This document shows, one piece after another, positions 27,131-36,508 of a stretch of DNA of 64,000 nucleotides; within the stretch, counting starts at the first letter, position 1; each line of letters starts with the position of its first letter. The DNA is from Burkholderiales bacterium (GTDB lineage: Bacteria > Pseudomonadota > Gammaproteobacteria > Burkholderiales > Burkholderiaceae_C). The stretch is from positions 1 through 64,000 of the forward strand of contig JAFKGE010000018.1 of assembly GCA_017307865.1 (NCBI GenBank), written 5' to 3'. The notes under the pieces are model-generated. The model was not told where the DNA came from. It saw nothing but the letters and a program-made list of their open reading frames with translations, and did no database searches. The translations under genes were made by a program, and so were the position numbers.

Positions 27131-27553
27131 ATGGACGACACCGACCGCGAACTGATCGCGCTGCTGCGGGCCGATGCGCGCCTGCCGGTGGTGACGCTGG
27201 CCAGCAAGCTGCGCGTGGCGCGCGCCACGGTGCAAAACCGCATCGCCAGGCTGCAGGCCGAGGGGACGATCGTGGGTTACACGGTACGCCTGCGGCCCGA
27301 GGCCGAAGGGCACCGCATTCGCGCGTTGACCTCGATCGAGGTCAAGGGCAACCACGCCGAGGACGTGTTGCGTGCGCTGCGCGGACATCCCAACGTGGTG
27401 GCGCTGCACACCACCAACGGCCGCTGGGACCTGGTGGCCGAGTTGCGCGCCGACACGCTGGAATCATTCGACCGCGTGCTCAACGCGATTCGCCGGATTC
27501 CGGGCATCGCCAACACCGAGAGCAGCATCCTGCTGTCGACGCACAAAATCTAG
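27131..27553 (+). CDS. Lrp/AsnC-family transcriptional regulator
   Basis: The 140-residue regulator has an N-terminal winged helix-turn-helix (LIALLRADARLPVVTLASKLRVARATVQNRIARLQAEGTIVGYTV). A C-terminal RAM ligand-binding domain follows (ALTSIEVKGNHAEDVLRALRGHPNVVALHTTNGRWDLVAELRADTLESFDRVL). Being divergent from ornithine cyclodeaminase and ctlX, it probably senses an amino acid such as arginine or ornithine and controls that operon; this is inferred from context. Confidence 0.92.
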   Translation: MDDTDRELIALLRADARLPVVTLASKLRVARATVQNRIARLQAEGTIVGYTVRLRPEAEGHRIRALTSIEVKGNHAEDVLRALRGHPNVVALHTTNGRWDLVAELRADTLESFDRVLNAIRRIPGIANTESSILLSTHKI

Positions 27554-27565
27554 CGCCGAATGGGT

Positions 27566-29083
27566 TCAGCGCTTGCGCCCACCCAGCAGGCTGCCCAGCG
27601 CGCCGCGCAGCATTTCGCGGCCCATGCGGCGCATCTCGCCCTTGACCACGGTCTGCACCATGCCGTCGTACTGGCCGCCGCGCGGGCCGGTGCGGCCGAA
27701 CAGGGCCTCCTTGACCACCGTGCCCACGCTGCCCAGCAGGCCACCGTCGGCCGCGCCACCGGCCGCCGGCGCACCGGCGCCGCCGGCGCCACCGGGGGCG
27801 GCGCTCGCGCCCGCGCGTTGGGCCAGTTTCTCGTAGGCCGATTCGCGGTCCACCGCCTGCTCGTAGGTGCCGGCCACCAGCGAGCCGGCGATCAGCGCCT
27901 TGCGCTCCTCGTCGGTGATGGGGCCGATGCGGCTGCCGGGCGGGATGACGAACAGGCGCTCGGTCACGCCGGGGCGGCCCTTGGCGTCCAGCAGGCTGAT
28001 GAGCGCCTCGCCGGTGGCCAGCTCGGTGATGGCGGCCTCGACGTCCAGCTTGGGGTTGCCGCGCATGGTCTCGGCCGTGGCCTTGACGGCCTTCTGGTCG
28101 CGCGCGGTGAAGGCGCGCAGCGCATGCTGCACGCGGTTGCCCAGCTGCGCCAGCACCGTGTCGGGCACGTCGATCGGGTTTTGCGTGACGAAGTAAACCC
28201 CCACGCCCTTGCTGCGCACCAGGCGCACCACCAGCTCGATGCGCTCGAGCAGCACCTTGGGCGCATCGTTGAACAGCAGGTGCGCCTCGTCGAAGAAGAA
28301 CACGAACTTGGGCTTTTCGGGGTCGCCGATCTCGGGCAGGCGCTCGTACAGCTCGGACAGCAGCCACAGCAAAAAGCTGGCGTACAGGCGCGGCGCGGTC
28401 ATCAGCTTGTCGGCGGCCAGGATGTTGACGACACCCTTGCCTTGCACCGTCTGCATCATGTCGTCGAGGTTGAGCATGGGCTCGCCGAAAAACTTGTCGC
28501 CGCCCTGGCTCTCCAGCGTCAGCAGGCCGCGCTGAATGGCGCCCACGCTGGCGGTGCTGACGTTGCCGTACTTGATGGTGAAGTCCTTGGCGTTTTCGCC
28601 CACGTGCGCCAGCATGGCGCGCAGGTCCTTCAGGTCGAGCAGCAGCAGGCCCTCGTCGTCGGCGATCTTGAACACCAGGTTGAGTACCCCCGCCTGCGTG
28701 TCGTTCAAATCCAGCATGCGCGCCAGCAGCAGCGGCCCCATGTCGCTGATGGTGGCGCGCACCGGGTGGCCCTGCTCGCCGAACACGTCCCACAGCGTGG
28801 TCGGGCACTGGGTGGACGCCGGCAGCTCCAGCCCGCGGTCCTGCAGCACCTGGGCGATCTTGCCCTCGATGCGGCCGGCCTGGCTGATGCCCGTGAGGTC
28901 GCCCTTGACGTCGGCCATGAACACCGGCACGCCCAGCAGCGAAAACGACTCGGCCATCTTCTGCAGCGTGACGGTCTTGCCGGTGCCGGTGGCGCCGGTG
29001 ACCAGGCCGTGGCGGTTGGCCAGGCCGGGAAGCAAAAAGGCCTGGATGTCGCCGTGTTGGGCCATGAGGATCGGATCGGCCAT
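27566..29083 (-). CDS. HerA-like DUF853 ATPase (YjgR family)
   Basis: The 505-residue P-loop ATPase has Walker [21 protein letters not shown] and Walker [18 protein letters not shown]. The DUF853 landmark [19 protein letters not shown] is also present, and the tail is Gly/Ala-rich ([20 protein letters not shown]). The ATG at 29083 is preferred to a GTG two codons upstream. Family members resemble the HerA/FtsK translocases. Their role is unproven; there is no adjacent nuclease here, so a defence function is not supported. Confidence 0.9.
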   Translation of the reverse strand: MADPILMAQHGDIQAFLLPGLANRHGLVTGATGTGKTVTLQKMAESFSLLGVPVFMADVKGDLTGISQAGRIEGKIAQVLQDRGLELPASTQCPTTLWDVFGEQGHPVRATISDMGPLLLARMLDLNDTQAGVLNLVFKIADDEGLLLLDLKDLRAMLAHVGENAKDFTIKYGNVSTASVGAIQRGLLTLESQGGDKFFGEPMLNLDDMMQTVQGKGVVNILAADKLMTAPRLYASFLLWLLSELYERLPEIGDPEKPKFVFFFDEAHLLFNDAPKVLLERIELVVRLVRSKGVGVYFVTQNPIDVPDTVLAQLGNRVQHALRAFTARDQKAVKATAETMRGNPKLDVEAAITELATGEALISLLDAKGRPGVTERLFVIPPGSRIGPITDEERKALIAGSLVAGTYEQAVDRESAYEKLAQRAGASAAPGGAGGAGAPAAGGAADGGLLGSVGTVVKEALFGRTGPRGGQYDGMVQTVVKGEMRRMGREMLRGALGSLLGGRKR

Positions 29084-29152
29084 GAGCACTTGCCTTTGAA
29101 AAGTAAAATCGCTTGATTATCAAGCGACTTTTTTGAAGAAGGTGAGAGCGCA

Positions 29153-29884
29153 ATGGCCGGCCACAGCAAATGGGCAAACATCCAGCACCGCAAGGGGCGC
29201 CAGGACGAAAAACGCCAGCGCATCTGGACGCGCGTGGTGCGCGAGATCATGGTGGCCGCGCGCACCGGCGGCGGCGACCCCACGGCCAACCCGCGCCTGC
29301 GCCTGGCCATCGACAAGGCCAAGGCGGCCAACATGCCGGCCGACACCATCAAGCGCAACATCGACAAGGCCACCGGCAACCTCGAGGGCGTGAGCTACGA
29401 GGAAATCCGCTACGAGGGCTATGGCATCGGTGGTGCGGCCATCATCGTCGACACCATGACCGACAACCGCGTGCGCACCGTGGCCGACGTGCGTCACGCC
29501 TTCAGCAAGTACGGCGGCAACATGGGCACCGAGGGCTCGGTGGCGTTCCAGTTCAAGCATTGCGGGCAAATCGTGTTCGCGCCCGGTGTCAGTGAAGACA
29601 AGGTGATGGAGGTGGCGCTGGAGGCCGGCGCCGAGGACGTCATCGCCGACGAGGCCGGCGCCATCGAGGTGCTGACCGCGCCCGGCGACTTCGAGGCCGT
29701 GCGCGACGCGCTGCAGGCCGCCGGCCTGACGCCCGAGGTGGCCGAGGTCACCCTGCGCGCCGACAGCAGCATCGACCTGGCGGGCGAGGACGCCCAGAAG
29801 ATGCAGAAGCTGCTGGACGTGCTGGAAGACCTGGACGACGTGCAGAACGTCTATCACAACGCCAACGTCGACTTGGGCGAGTGA
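29153..29884 (+). CDS. YebC/TACO1-family protein (DUF28)
   Basis: The 243-residue protein opens with [55 protein letters not shown] segments and [16 protein letters not shown] follow, the standard YebC landmarks. YebC proteins act as ribosome-associated factors that relieve stalling at proline-rich motifs, and some bind DNA as regulators. AAGGTGAG precedes the start. It is followed 8 bp later by purD on the same strand. Confidence 0.95.
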   Translation: MAGHSKWANIQHRKGRQDEKRQRIWTRVVREIMVAARTGGGDPTANPRLRLAIDKAKAANMPADTIKRNIDKATGNLEGVSYEEIRYEGYGIGGAAIIVDTMTDNRVRTVADVRHAFSKYGGNMGTEGSVAFQFKHCGQIVFAPGVSEDKVMEVALEAGAEDVIADEAGAIEVLTAPGDFEAVRDALQAAGLTPEVAEVTLRADSSIDLAGEDAQKMQKLLDVLEDLDDVQNVYHNANVDLGE

Positions 29885-29891
29885 CGACAGC

Positions 29892-31169
29892 ATGAAAGTC
29901 CTGGTGATCGGCGGCGGCGGCCGTGAACATGCGCTGGCCTGGAAGCTGACCCAGTCCCCGCGCGTGCAGCAGGTTTACGTGGCGCCCGGCAACGGCGGCA
30001 CGCAGCGCGGCGCCGGCCTGGTCAACGTGCCCATCACCGATGTGGCGGCGCTGCGCGACTGGGCCTTGCAGGAAAAGATCGCGCTCACGGTGGTCGGGCC
30101 CGAGCAGCCGCTGGCCGCGGGCGTGGTCGACGACTTTCGCAAGCACGGCCTGCGCATCTTCGGCCCCAGCCGGGCCGCCGCGCAACTGGAAAGCTCCAAG
30201 GCCTTCAGCAAGGCCTTCATGCAGCGCCACGGCATTCCCACCGCGGCCTACGACAGCTTCACCGACGCCGCGGCCGCGCGTGCCTACGTCGACCGGCTGG
30301 GCGCGCCCATCGTCGTCAAGGCCGATGGCCTGGCCGCCGGCAAGGGCGTGGTGGTGGCGCAGACCGTGGCCGAGGCGCACGCCGCCATCGACGACATGCT
30401 GGGCGGCAACCAACTGGGCGTGGCGCACAACGAGGGTGGTGCGCGGGTTGTGATCGAGGAGTTTTTGCACGGCGAAGAGGCCAGCTTCATCGTGCTGTGC
30501 GACGGCAAGAACGTGCTGCCGCTGGCCACCAGCCAGGACCACAAGCGCCTGCTGGATGGCGACGCCGGCCCCAACACCGGCGGCATGGGCGCGTACTCGC
30601 CCGCGCCGGTGGTCACGCCCGACATCCACGCGCGCGTGATGCGCGAGATCATTGGGCCCACCGTGCGCGGCATGGAGCAGGACGGCGTGCCCTTCACCGG
30701 TTTTCTGTACGCCGGCCTGATGATCGACGCGCAGGGCCACCCCCGCACGCTGGAGTTCAACACCCGCATGGGCGACCCCGAGACCCAGCCCATCCTGATG
30801 CGCCTGAAGTCCGACCTGCTGGAGGTGCTGCTGGCCGCCACCGCCGGCAAGCTGGACGCCGTGCAACTGCAGTGGGACCGCCGCGTGGCCTTGGGCGTGG
30901 TGATGGCCGCGCACGGCTACCCGCAGGCGCCGCGCAAGGGCGACCTGATCACCGACCTGCCCGCCGCGCAGGACGACGCCATGGTGTTTCACGCCGGCAC
31001 GGTGCAGGACGGCGATCAGCTCAAGACCGCCGGCGGACGCGTGCTGTGCGTCACCGTGCTGGCCGACTCCGTCAAGCAGGCGCAGGTGCGCGCCTACGAC
31101 GTGGCGCGCCAGATCCACTTCGACGGGGCGCAATACCGCCGCGACATCGGCCATCGGGCGGTGGTGTGA
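29892..31169 (+). CDS. purD: Phosphoribosylamine-glycine ligase
   Basis: GARS, the second step of purine synthesis, joins glycine to phosphoribosylamine with ATP. The 425-residue ATP-grasp enzyme begins MKVLVIGGGGREHALAWKL. PIVVKADGLAAGKGVVVA, GEEASFIVLCDGKNVLPLATSQDHKR and TGGMGAYSPAPV follow. GFLYAGLMIDAQGHPRTLEFNTRMGDPETQPILMRL forms the metal/ATP site. Full length. A repeat-rich 633-bp spacer follows the stop. Confidence 0.97.
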   Translation: MKVLVIGGGGREHALAWKLTQSPRVQQVYVAPGNGGTQRGAGLVNVPITDVAALRDWALQEKIALTVVGPEQPLAAGVVDDFRKHGLRIFGPSRAAAQLESSKAFSKAFMQRHGIPTAAYDSFTDAAAARAYVDRLGAPIVVKADGLAAGKGVVVAQTVAEAHAAIDDMLGGNQLGVAHNEGGARVVIEEFLHGEEASFIVLCDGKNVLPLATSQDHKRLLDGDAGPNTGGMGAYSPAPVVTPDIHARVMREIIGPTVRGMEQDGVPFTGFLYAGLMIDAQGHPRTLEFNTRMGDPETQPILMRLKSDLLEVLLAATAGKLDAVQLQWDRRVALGVVMAAHGYPQAPRKGDLITDLPAAQDDAMVFHAGTVQDGDQLKTAGGRVLCVTVLADSVKQAQVRAYDVARQIHFDGAQYRRDIGHRAVV

Positions 31170-31183
31170 ACGGCTGTGGGCTT

Positions 31184-31782
31184 GCTCCCTCGCCCCTTTG
31201 GGGAGAGGGCTGGGGTGAGGGGCAGCTGGCGTTGGATGCGCTGTCGGCCGGGATGTGCGCCCGGCGGCGCACCTACTTTCTTTTGCTTCGCCAAAAGAAA
31301 GTAGGCAAAGAGAAGGCGACCCCAAGTCTGCGACCCCTGCGCTTCGCTACGGGGCAAACCTGCGTCACGGCGCTTGCGGGGTGCGCCGCGGAACTCACTG
31401 CGCGCTGGCGCGCTCCGTTCAAACAACCGCGGCGAGTCAGTCAACGAAGCGCGTGCATCCTGCGGTGCACGCGCCACCCCGCAAGCACCGCACCGCAGGC
31501 GCAGCCACAGGGGTTTCATTCGGGCCATCGCTGCGCTCGGCCGAGGATCAGGGCGCGAGCATCGCAGGCCGCCCCGCAGCGCAGCGAAGGGGACGCGGTC
31601 AGTGGGGTCGCCTTTCTTTTGCCTTCTTTTCTTTGGCGACGCAAAGAAAAGAAGGTGCGCCGCCGGGCGCACATCCCGGCCAGCCGACGCATGCAGAGTC
31701 AGCTGAACATCGAACAACAGCGGCCCCATCGAACGCCAGAAAGCCCCTCACCCCAGCCCTCTCCCCAAAGGGGCGAGGGAGC
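31184..31782. repeat. 0.6-kb noncoding element with perfect 39-bp terminal inverted repeats
   Basis: The gap between purD and hemF (31170-31802) is almost filled by one element. Arms 31184-31222 and 31744-31782 are perfect 39-bp inverted repeats. Inside them, 31250-31273 and its complement near 31654-31677 form a second, 24-bp pair. Next to these are [15 protein letters not shown] hairpins (31273-31304 and 31611-31654). The core carries further short palindromes and no coding sequence or transposase. A single 39-bp copy is also inside the methyltransferase at 38-76. Confidence 0.85.
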
Positions 31783-31802
31783 CAAACCGCACACACGCTG
31801 AC

Positions 31803-32720
31803 ATGACCGACTTCAACACCCAGGTTCGCAACTACCTCATCGGCCTGCAGGCCCGCATCATCGACGCCATCGAAGGCGTCGACGGCCAGGCCAAGGCGGT
31901 GCGCGATGCGTGGCGCAAGGCGCCGGGCGAGGCGCTGCAAGGCGAGGGCGTCACCCGCATCATGGAAGGCGGCGCGGTGTTCGAGCGCGCGGGCTGCGGC
32001 TTTTCGGACGTGCGTGGGCCGCGCCTGCCGCCCTCGGCCACGCAGCACCGGCCCGAGCTGGCCGGCGCGCCGTTCGAGGCCATGGGCGTGTCGCTGGTGT
32101 TTCATCCGCTCAACCCCTATGTGCCCACGGTGCACATGAACGTGCGCATGATCTCGGCCGGCCAGCCGGGGCAGGAGCCCGTGCGCTGGTTCGGCGGCGG
32201 CATGGATTTGACGCCGTACTACGGCTTCGACGAGGACTGCCGGCACTTTCATGCCGCGTGCCAGGGCGCGCTGGCGCCGCTGGGGGGCGATCTGTACGGC
32301 CGTTTCAAGCCCTGGTGCGACGAGTATTTCTTCAACCAGCACCGCGGCGAGGCGCGCGGCATCGGCGGCATCTTCTACGACGACTTTGCCGAGGGCGGGC
32401 CCGAGCACGGCTTTGCGCTGATGCGCGCAGTGGGCGACGCGTTCTTGCCGGCCTACCTGCCCATCGTCGACCAGCGACGCGCCACGCCCTGGGGCGAGCG
32501 CGAGCGCCAGCATCAGCTGATCCGGCGCGGGCGCTACGTCGAGTTCAACCTGGTGTGGGACCGCGGCACGCATTTCGGCCTGCAGTCGGGCGGACGCACC
32601 GAATCGATCCTGCTGTCGATGCCGCCGCTGGCCAGCTGGGCCTATCAACGCCGTCCCGAGCCCGGTACGCCCGAGGCGCGACTGACCGAGCACTTCCTGG
32701 TGCCGCGCGCGTGGCTCTAG
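31803..32720 (+). CDS. hemF: Coproporphyrinogen III oxidase, oxygen-dependent
   Basis: Catalyses the oxidative decarboxylation of coproporphyrinogen III in haem synthesis. The 305-residue protein has [87 protein letters not shown] and [34 protein letters not shown]. All are standard HemF motifs. The start follows the inverted-repeat element directly, without a clear promoter. Its stop overlaps the next gene's GTG start by about 10 bases. Confidence 0.97.
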   Translation: MTDFNTQVRNYLIGLQARIIDAIEGVDGQAKAVRDAWRKAPGEALQGEGVTRIMEGGAVFERAGCGFSDVRGPRLPPSATQHRPELAGAPFEAMGVSLVFHPLNPYVPTVHMNVRMISAGQPGQEPVRWFGGGMDLTPYYGFDEDCRHFHAACQGALAPLGGDLYGRFKPWCDEYFFNQHRGEARGIGGIFYDDFAEGGPEHGFALMRAVGDAFLPAYLPIVDQRRATPWGERERQHQLIRRGRYVEFNLVWDRGTHFGLQSGGRTESILLSMPPLASWAYQRRPEPGTPEARLTEHFLVPRAWL

Positions 32721-34036
32721 CGACTGCCCCGCGGCGCATCGGCGTCTACGGCGGCGCCTTCGATCCGCCGCATGCGGCGCACCTGGCGGTGGCGCGCGCG
32801 GCCATCGAGCAGCTGGCGCTGGACGTGCTGCACGTGATTCCCACCGGCGACGCCTGGCACAAGTCGCGCCCGCTGTCGCCCGCGCGCGACCGCCTGGCGC
32901 TGTGCCGGCTGGCCTTTGCCGGTTGGCCGAAGCTGCGCGTCGACGACCGCGAGCTGCGACGGGCCGGCCCGACCTACACCATCGACACGCTGAGCGAGTT
33001 GCGTGCGCAGCATCCGCGGGCCGAGCTGTTTCTCGTCATCGGCAGCGACCAGGCCGAGGCCTTTGCGCGCTGGCGCCGGGCGCAGGACATTGTGCGGACT
33101 GCTACGGTTGCGATAGCTGCTCGCGCAGACGCAACGGGCGCCAGCGCCCCGTTTGATCAAAAAAATGCGCTGCCTGGCGTGCAACTCGCTGGTGCGCATG
33201 GCGTGCGGCAGCTGCGCCTGCCGGCGTTGCCGCACAGCTCCACCGACATCCGCGCCCGCGTGGCCGCCGGGCGCGGCATAGCCCGTCTGGTGCCCGCCCC
33301 GGTGGCGCGGTATATTGCCGACCATCATCTCTACGCGAACCCATCAATGAGCGAAACCGCCGCCAAGAAAGACGTGCAGAAACTGCAGCGCGCCATCGTC
33401 GATGGCCTGGAAGACGTCAAGGGCCAGGACATCCGGGTGTTCAACACCGAGCATCTGTCGCCGCTGTTCGAGCGCGTGATCGTGGCCAGCGGCACCTCCA
33501 ATCGGCAGACCAAGGCGCTGGCCGCCAGCGTGCGCGACAAGGTGCGCGAAGCCGGTTTTGCCAAGCCGCGCGTGGAAGGCGAGGACAACGGCGAATGGAT
33601 CATCGTCGACTGCGGTGCTGCCGTGGCGCACGTGATGCAGCCCATGATTCGCCAGTACTACAACCTGGAAGAAATCTGGGGCGAAAAACCCGTCCGCCTG
33701 CGCTCGGCCGCGTCCGCCGTGCCCAAGGCGGCGGCCAGGAAGGCTCCGGCCAAGGCCGCGCCGGTGAAGCCGGCTGCCGCCAGGAAGGCGCCCGCCAGGG
33801 CGGGTGATGCCACGGCCGCCGCACCGCGCAAACCCGCGGCCAAGAAGGCGGTGGCCAAGAAGGCCGCTGGCGCAGCCGCACGCGGCTCATCGTCACCGCG
33901 CAAGCCGGCCACCAAGGTGGCGGTGGCCAAGAAGGTGCTGGTGGTGGGCAAGCCGGCCGCCAAGCCCGCGGCCAAGGCGGCTGCGGCGCGCAAGCCCGCG
34001 CCCGCGCGCAAGAGCGCCGCTCGCCCGGCGCGATGA
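32711..34036 (+). CDS. nadD-rsfS: NadD-RsfS fusion: nicotinate-nucleotide adenylyltransferase joined to ribosomal silencing factor
   Basis: One open frame of 441 codons starts with GTG at 32711. Residues 1-210 are Nad[55 protein letters not shown] and [12 protein letters not shown] (NaMN to NaAD). No stop follows HHLYANPS, and the RsfS start Met213 is read in frame. RsfS (about 213-330) includes [39 protein letters not shown] and [31 protein letters not shown], and blocks subunit joining in starvation. The last 100 residues are a histone-H1-like Ala/Lys/Pro tail. Separate genes are normal; there is no Shine-Dalgarno before Met213. A dispersed repeat lies inside the NadD half. Confidence 0.85.
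   Translation: MALATAPRRIGVYGGAFDPPHAAHLAVARAAIEQLALDVLHVIPTGDAWHKSRPLSPARDRLALCRLAFAGWPKLRVDDRELRRAGPTYTIDTLSELRAQHPRAELFLVIGSDQAEAFARWRRAQDIVRTATVAIAARADATGASAPFDQKNALPGVQLAGAHGVRQLRLPALPHSSTDIRARVAAGRGIARLVPAPVARYIADHHLYANPSMSETAAKKDVQKLQRAIVDGLEDVKGQDIRVFNTEHLSPLFERVIVASGTSNRQTKALAASVRDKVREAGFAKPRVEGEDNGEWIIVDCGAAVAHVMQPMIRQYYNLEEIWGEKPVRLRSAASAVPKAAARKAPAKAAPVKPAAARKAPARAGDATAAAPRKPAAKKAVAKKAAGAAARGSSSPRKPATKVAVAKKVLVVGKPAAKPAAKAAAARKPAPARKSAARPAR
33106..33166 (+). repeat. GATAGCTG-type repeat, copy F, intragenic in nadD
   Basis: Reads GCGATAGCTGCTCGCGCAGA, then ACGGGCGCCAGCGCCCCGTTTGATCAAA. It is read in frame as [19 protein letters not shown], between the nucleotide-binding part and the SSTDIR motif of NadD. 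Confidence 0.8.
33347..34036 (+). other. rsfS: RsfS half of the fusion, with internal Met start and basic tail
   Basis: If the RsfS part were made separately, it would start at ATG 33347 ([21 protein letters not shown]) and be 229 residues. No Shine-Dalgarno precedes it. About the last 110 residues (from [12 protein letters not shown]) repeat KPAA, AKKA and ARK units, an unusual nucleic-acid-binding-like extension that most RsfS proteins lack. Confidence 0.7.
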
Positions 34037-34503
34037 AGCTGTGCGTGCTCGCCGTCGGCCAGCGGGTGCCGGCGTGGGCCGCCGCAGCCTGGGACGACTA
34101 CGCCAAGCGCTTTCCGCCCGAGCTCAAGGTCGAGCTCAAGACCATCAAGACCGAGCCGCGCGCTGGCGGCAAGACGGCGGCGCAGGCCATGGCCGCCGAG
34201 CGCCAGCGCATCGAGGCCGCCCTGCCCAAGTCGGCCCACGTGGTGGTGCTGGACGAACGCGGCACGGCCTTGACCACCACCGCCCTGGCCGAGCGCTTGA
34301 CCCATTGGCAATCGCTGGGGCAGGACGTGGCGCTGCTGATCGGCGGCCCCGACGGGCTGGATGCGGCCCTGCGCCAGGCCGCGCACGAGCGCATCCGCCT
34401 GTCGGACCTGACGCTGCCGCACGCCATGGTGCGCGTGCTGCTGGTGGAGCAGTTGTACCGTGCCTGGTCGGTCAACGCAGGTCACCCTTATCATCGTGAA
34501 TAA
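34033..34503 (+). CDS. rlmH: 23S rRNA pseudouridine-1915 N3-methyltransferase RlmH
   Basis: The 156-residue SPOUT methyltransferase starts at an ATG overlapping the preceding stop by four bases. Landmarks are [39 protein letters not shown], the knot-region [47 protein letters not shown] and the C-terminal GHPYHRE. Order nadD-rsfS-rlmH-maf-rng is the conserved housekeeping arrangement. Confidence 0.97.
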   Translation: MKLCVLAVGQRVPAWAAAAWDDYAKRFPPELKVELKTIKTEPRAGGKTAAQAMAAERQRIEAALPKSAHVVVLDERGTALTTTALAERLTHWQSLGQDVALLIGGPDGLDAALRQAAHERIRLSDLTLPHAMVRVLLVEQLYRAWSVNAGHPYHRE

Positions 34504-34506
34504 TCC

Positions 34507-34565
34507 TGTTTTGATAGCTGCCTGCGCTTGATTGGCGGGCGCTACAGGCTAATTTGATTAAAAAT
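34507..34565 (+). repeat. GATAGCTG-type repeat, copy G, intergenic
   Basis: Reads TTTTGATAGCTGCCTGCGCTTGATTGGCGGGCGCTACAGG plus TAATTTGATTAAAAATG. It fills the rlmH-maf spacer and its AT-rich tail abuts the maf start codon. Confidence 0.9.
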
Positions 34566-35181
34566 GTCCGGTTTCATCTACCTCGCCTCGCAAAGCCCGC
34601 GCCGGCGCCAGTTGCTGGCGCAGCTGGGCGTGCGCCATGAACTGCTGCTGCCCAATGCGCCGGGTGACGGAGGCGAGGATGCCGAAGGTCTGGAGGCGGT
34701 ATTGCGCGGCGAAAGCCCGGGCGCCTACGTGCAGCGCGTGACGGCGCTCAAGCTCGACGCCGCCGAGGCGCGCCACGCGCGCCGCGGCCTGGCGCTGGCG
34801 CCCATCCTGTGCGCGGACACCACGGTGGCGCTGGACGATCGCATCTACGGCAAGCCCGAGGATGCGCCAGACGCCGCGCGCATGCTGGCCGAACTTTCGG
34901 GCCATGAACACCAGGTGCTGACCGCCGTGGCGCTGCAGGCGGGCGAGCGGCGCCTGGCGGCGCTGTCGGTGTCGCGGGTGCGCTTTGCCGCCATGACGGC
35001 GGCGCAGATCGCCGCCTACGTGGCCAGCGGCGAGCCCATGGGCAAGGCCGGCGCCTATGCCATCCAGGGGCCGGTGGCCCAGTACGTGGAGAACCTGAAC
35101 GGCAGCTACACCGGCATCATGGGCTTGCCGCTGTTCGAGACCGCGCGCCTGCTGCGGGCCGTCGGCGTGCTGCGCGATTGA
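34564..35181 (+). CDS. maf: Maf-family dTTP/UTP pyrophosphatase (YhdE type)
   Basis: The 205-residue protein starts [52 protein letters not shown] follows, with the catalytic Asp in ADTTV, then [31 protein letters not shown]. The ADT motif and the '[24 protein letters not shown]' ending are the YhdE subgroup. It is a housecleaning nucleotidase and a Z-ring/septum-related factor. Its normal neighbour rng lies 1.3 kb downstream, separated by two minus-strand genes. Confidence 0.93.
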   Translation: MSGFIYLASQSPRRRQLLAQLGVRHELLLPNAPGDGGEDAEGLEAVLRGESPGAYVQRVTALKLDAAEARHARRGLALAPILCADTTVALDDRIYGKPEDAPDAARMLAELSGHEHQVLTAVALQAGERRLAALSVSRVRFAAMTAAQIAAYVASGEPMGKAGAYAIQGPVAQYVENLNGSYTGIMGLPLFETARLLRAVGVLRD

Positions 35182-35208
35182 GGCCCGCGCTGCGCGCGCA
35201 AATCGACC

Positions 35209-35499
35209 TCAGGCGACGTAGTCCAGCACCACCAGCTGCGTCTTGATGTCGCCGACGAAGCGGCTCAGCGCCTCGTGCTCGGGCGTGGTCTGGTAGAAGT
35301 CGTGCGCCTGCGCATCCGCGAACGTGGCCACGATGGCATGCGTGAGTTCGGGCGAGCGCTTCGAGGCGTTGGCGACCAGGCGCATTTCGATCAAGCCGGG
35401 GACGACGGTCATGAGCAGTTCGCAGTGGCGGACGATGAAGGCCTGATCGCTCTCGGTCAGGGGCCTCTTGAAGCCCATCAGGACGACGTGGTGAAACAT
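35209..35499 (-). CDS. Dabb-domain stress-responsive A/B-barrel protein
   Basis: The 96-residue protein starts MFHHVVLMGFKRPLTESDQAFIVRHCELL. GLIEMRLVANASKRSPELTHAIVATFADAQAHDFYQTTPEHEALSRFVGDI follows, the Dabb fold signature with the paired beta-strand and helix pattern. It is encoded just after the SDR gene on the same strand (11 bp apart). Function is unknown; the family includes dimeric barrel enzymes and stress proteins. Confidence 0.8.
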   Translation of the reverse strand: MFHHVVLMGFKRPLTESDQAFIVRHCELLMTVVPGLIEMRLVANASKRSPELTHAIVATFADAQAHDFYQTTPEHEALSRFVGDIKTQLVVLDYVA

Positions 35500-35510
35500 G
35501 GTCTTGCCGG

Positions 35511-36266
35511 TCAGGAAATGGTCAGGCCGCCATCCACCGACAGGATGTGCCCCGTCGTCGAGCGCGAGTCGTCGCAGGCCAGGAACAGCGCTGCCTTGGC
35601 GACGTCCTCGGGCGTCACCATGCCGAACAGCTGGTTCTGGGCCGACAGGTTGGTGGCGTCGTTGTTGGCCATCATCTTGAGCACCCGCTCGGTCGACGTG
35701 GCGCCGGGCGCGATGGCGTTGACGCGCACGTGCTCGGCCGCGTATTCGACCGCCATCGAGCGCGTCAGGGCGCTGATGGCGCCCTTGGCCGCGGTGTACG
35801 AGTCCTTGTTGTGCGTACCGATCAAGGCGAAGATCGAGGTCATGTTGATCACCGCGCCGCCGCCGCTGGCGATGACGGCCGGAATGCCGAAGCGGCAGCC
35901 CAGCCAGGTGCCGAACAGGTCGATCTTGATGCGCGCCCAGAACTCGTCGATCGGCGCATCGCTCACGCGCGAGTCGCGGCTGGTGGAGCCGCCGGCGTTG
36001 TTGTGCAGCACGTGCAGGCCGCCGAAGGTCTTGACGGTTTGCGCCACCGCCGCCTCCACCTGATCGGGCTCGCTGACGTCGGTGGGGATGAACAGCGCCT
36101 GGCCGCCCTGGGCCTGCACCAGGCGGGCCGTTTCTTCGCCCGCTTCGGCGTTGCGCTCCACCACGGCGATGCGCGCGCCCTCGGCGGCGAACAGCAGGGC
36201 CGTGGCGCGTCCGATGCCCGCACCGGCGCCGGTGATGAGGGCGGTCTTGTTTTCGAGTTTCGGCAT
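35511..36266 (-). CDS. Short-chain dehydrogenase/reductase
   Basis: The 251-residue classic SDR has the nucleotide motif LENKTALITGAGAGIGRATALLFAAEGARIAVVERN, NNAGGSTSR, a catalytic Ser in VINMTSIFAL, the catalytic pair SYTAAKGA, and SRSTTGHILSVDGGL at the end. The acidic residue preference after the second strand (VVERN) suggests NAD. It lies with the Dabb gene on the minus strand between maf and rng, so it interrupts the conserved block. Substrate is unknown. Confidence 0.9.
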   Translation of the reverse strand: MPKLENKTALITGAGAGIGRATALLFAAEGARIAVVERNAEAGEETARLVQAQGGQALFIPTDVSEPDQVEAAVAQTVKTFGGLHVLHNNAGGSTSRDSRVSDAPIDEFWARIKIDLFGTWLGCRFGIPAVIASGGGAVINMTSIFALIGTHNKDSYTAAKGAISALTRSMAVEYAAEHVRVNAIAPGATSTERVLKMMANNDATNLSAQNQLFGMVTPEDVAKAALFLACDDSRSTTGHILSVDGGLTIS

Positions 36267-36508
36267 GCTTGTCTCCTGAAATGAGGGCGCGGGATTCCCG
36301 CGAAATTTCGGCGTCCTGTCGCATCGACGGAACTTTCAATTCTTTTCCAGTTTTTTAGCACGGCATAGCGATTCAACGCACACCTTCTGTGCGTGGACGC
36401 ACAACATGAAAGGCCACCCGACGGCGTGTAGGCAAGCCTCGGCGGCGCACGGCGAAGTTCGACGCCGCGCCCGTTCAGGCATCATCCGCAGCTTCCAGGA
36501 AGGTGCCC

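Noticed and set aside
27566..29083. HerA-like ATPase as part of a defence system
   Set aside because: No NurA/SIR2-like partner or other defence gene is adjacent, and the DUF853 family is a widespread housekeeping-type ATPase.
31184..31782. Reading the inverted-repeat element as an insertion sequence
   Set aside because: There is no transposase or clear target-site duplication, so only a noncoding repeat is supported.
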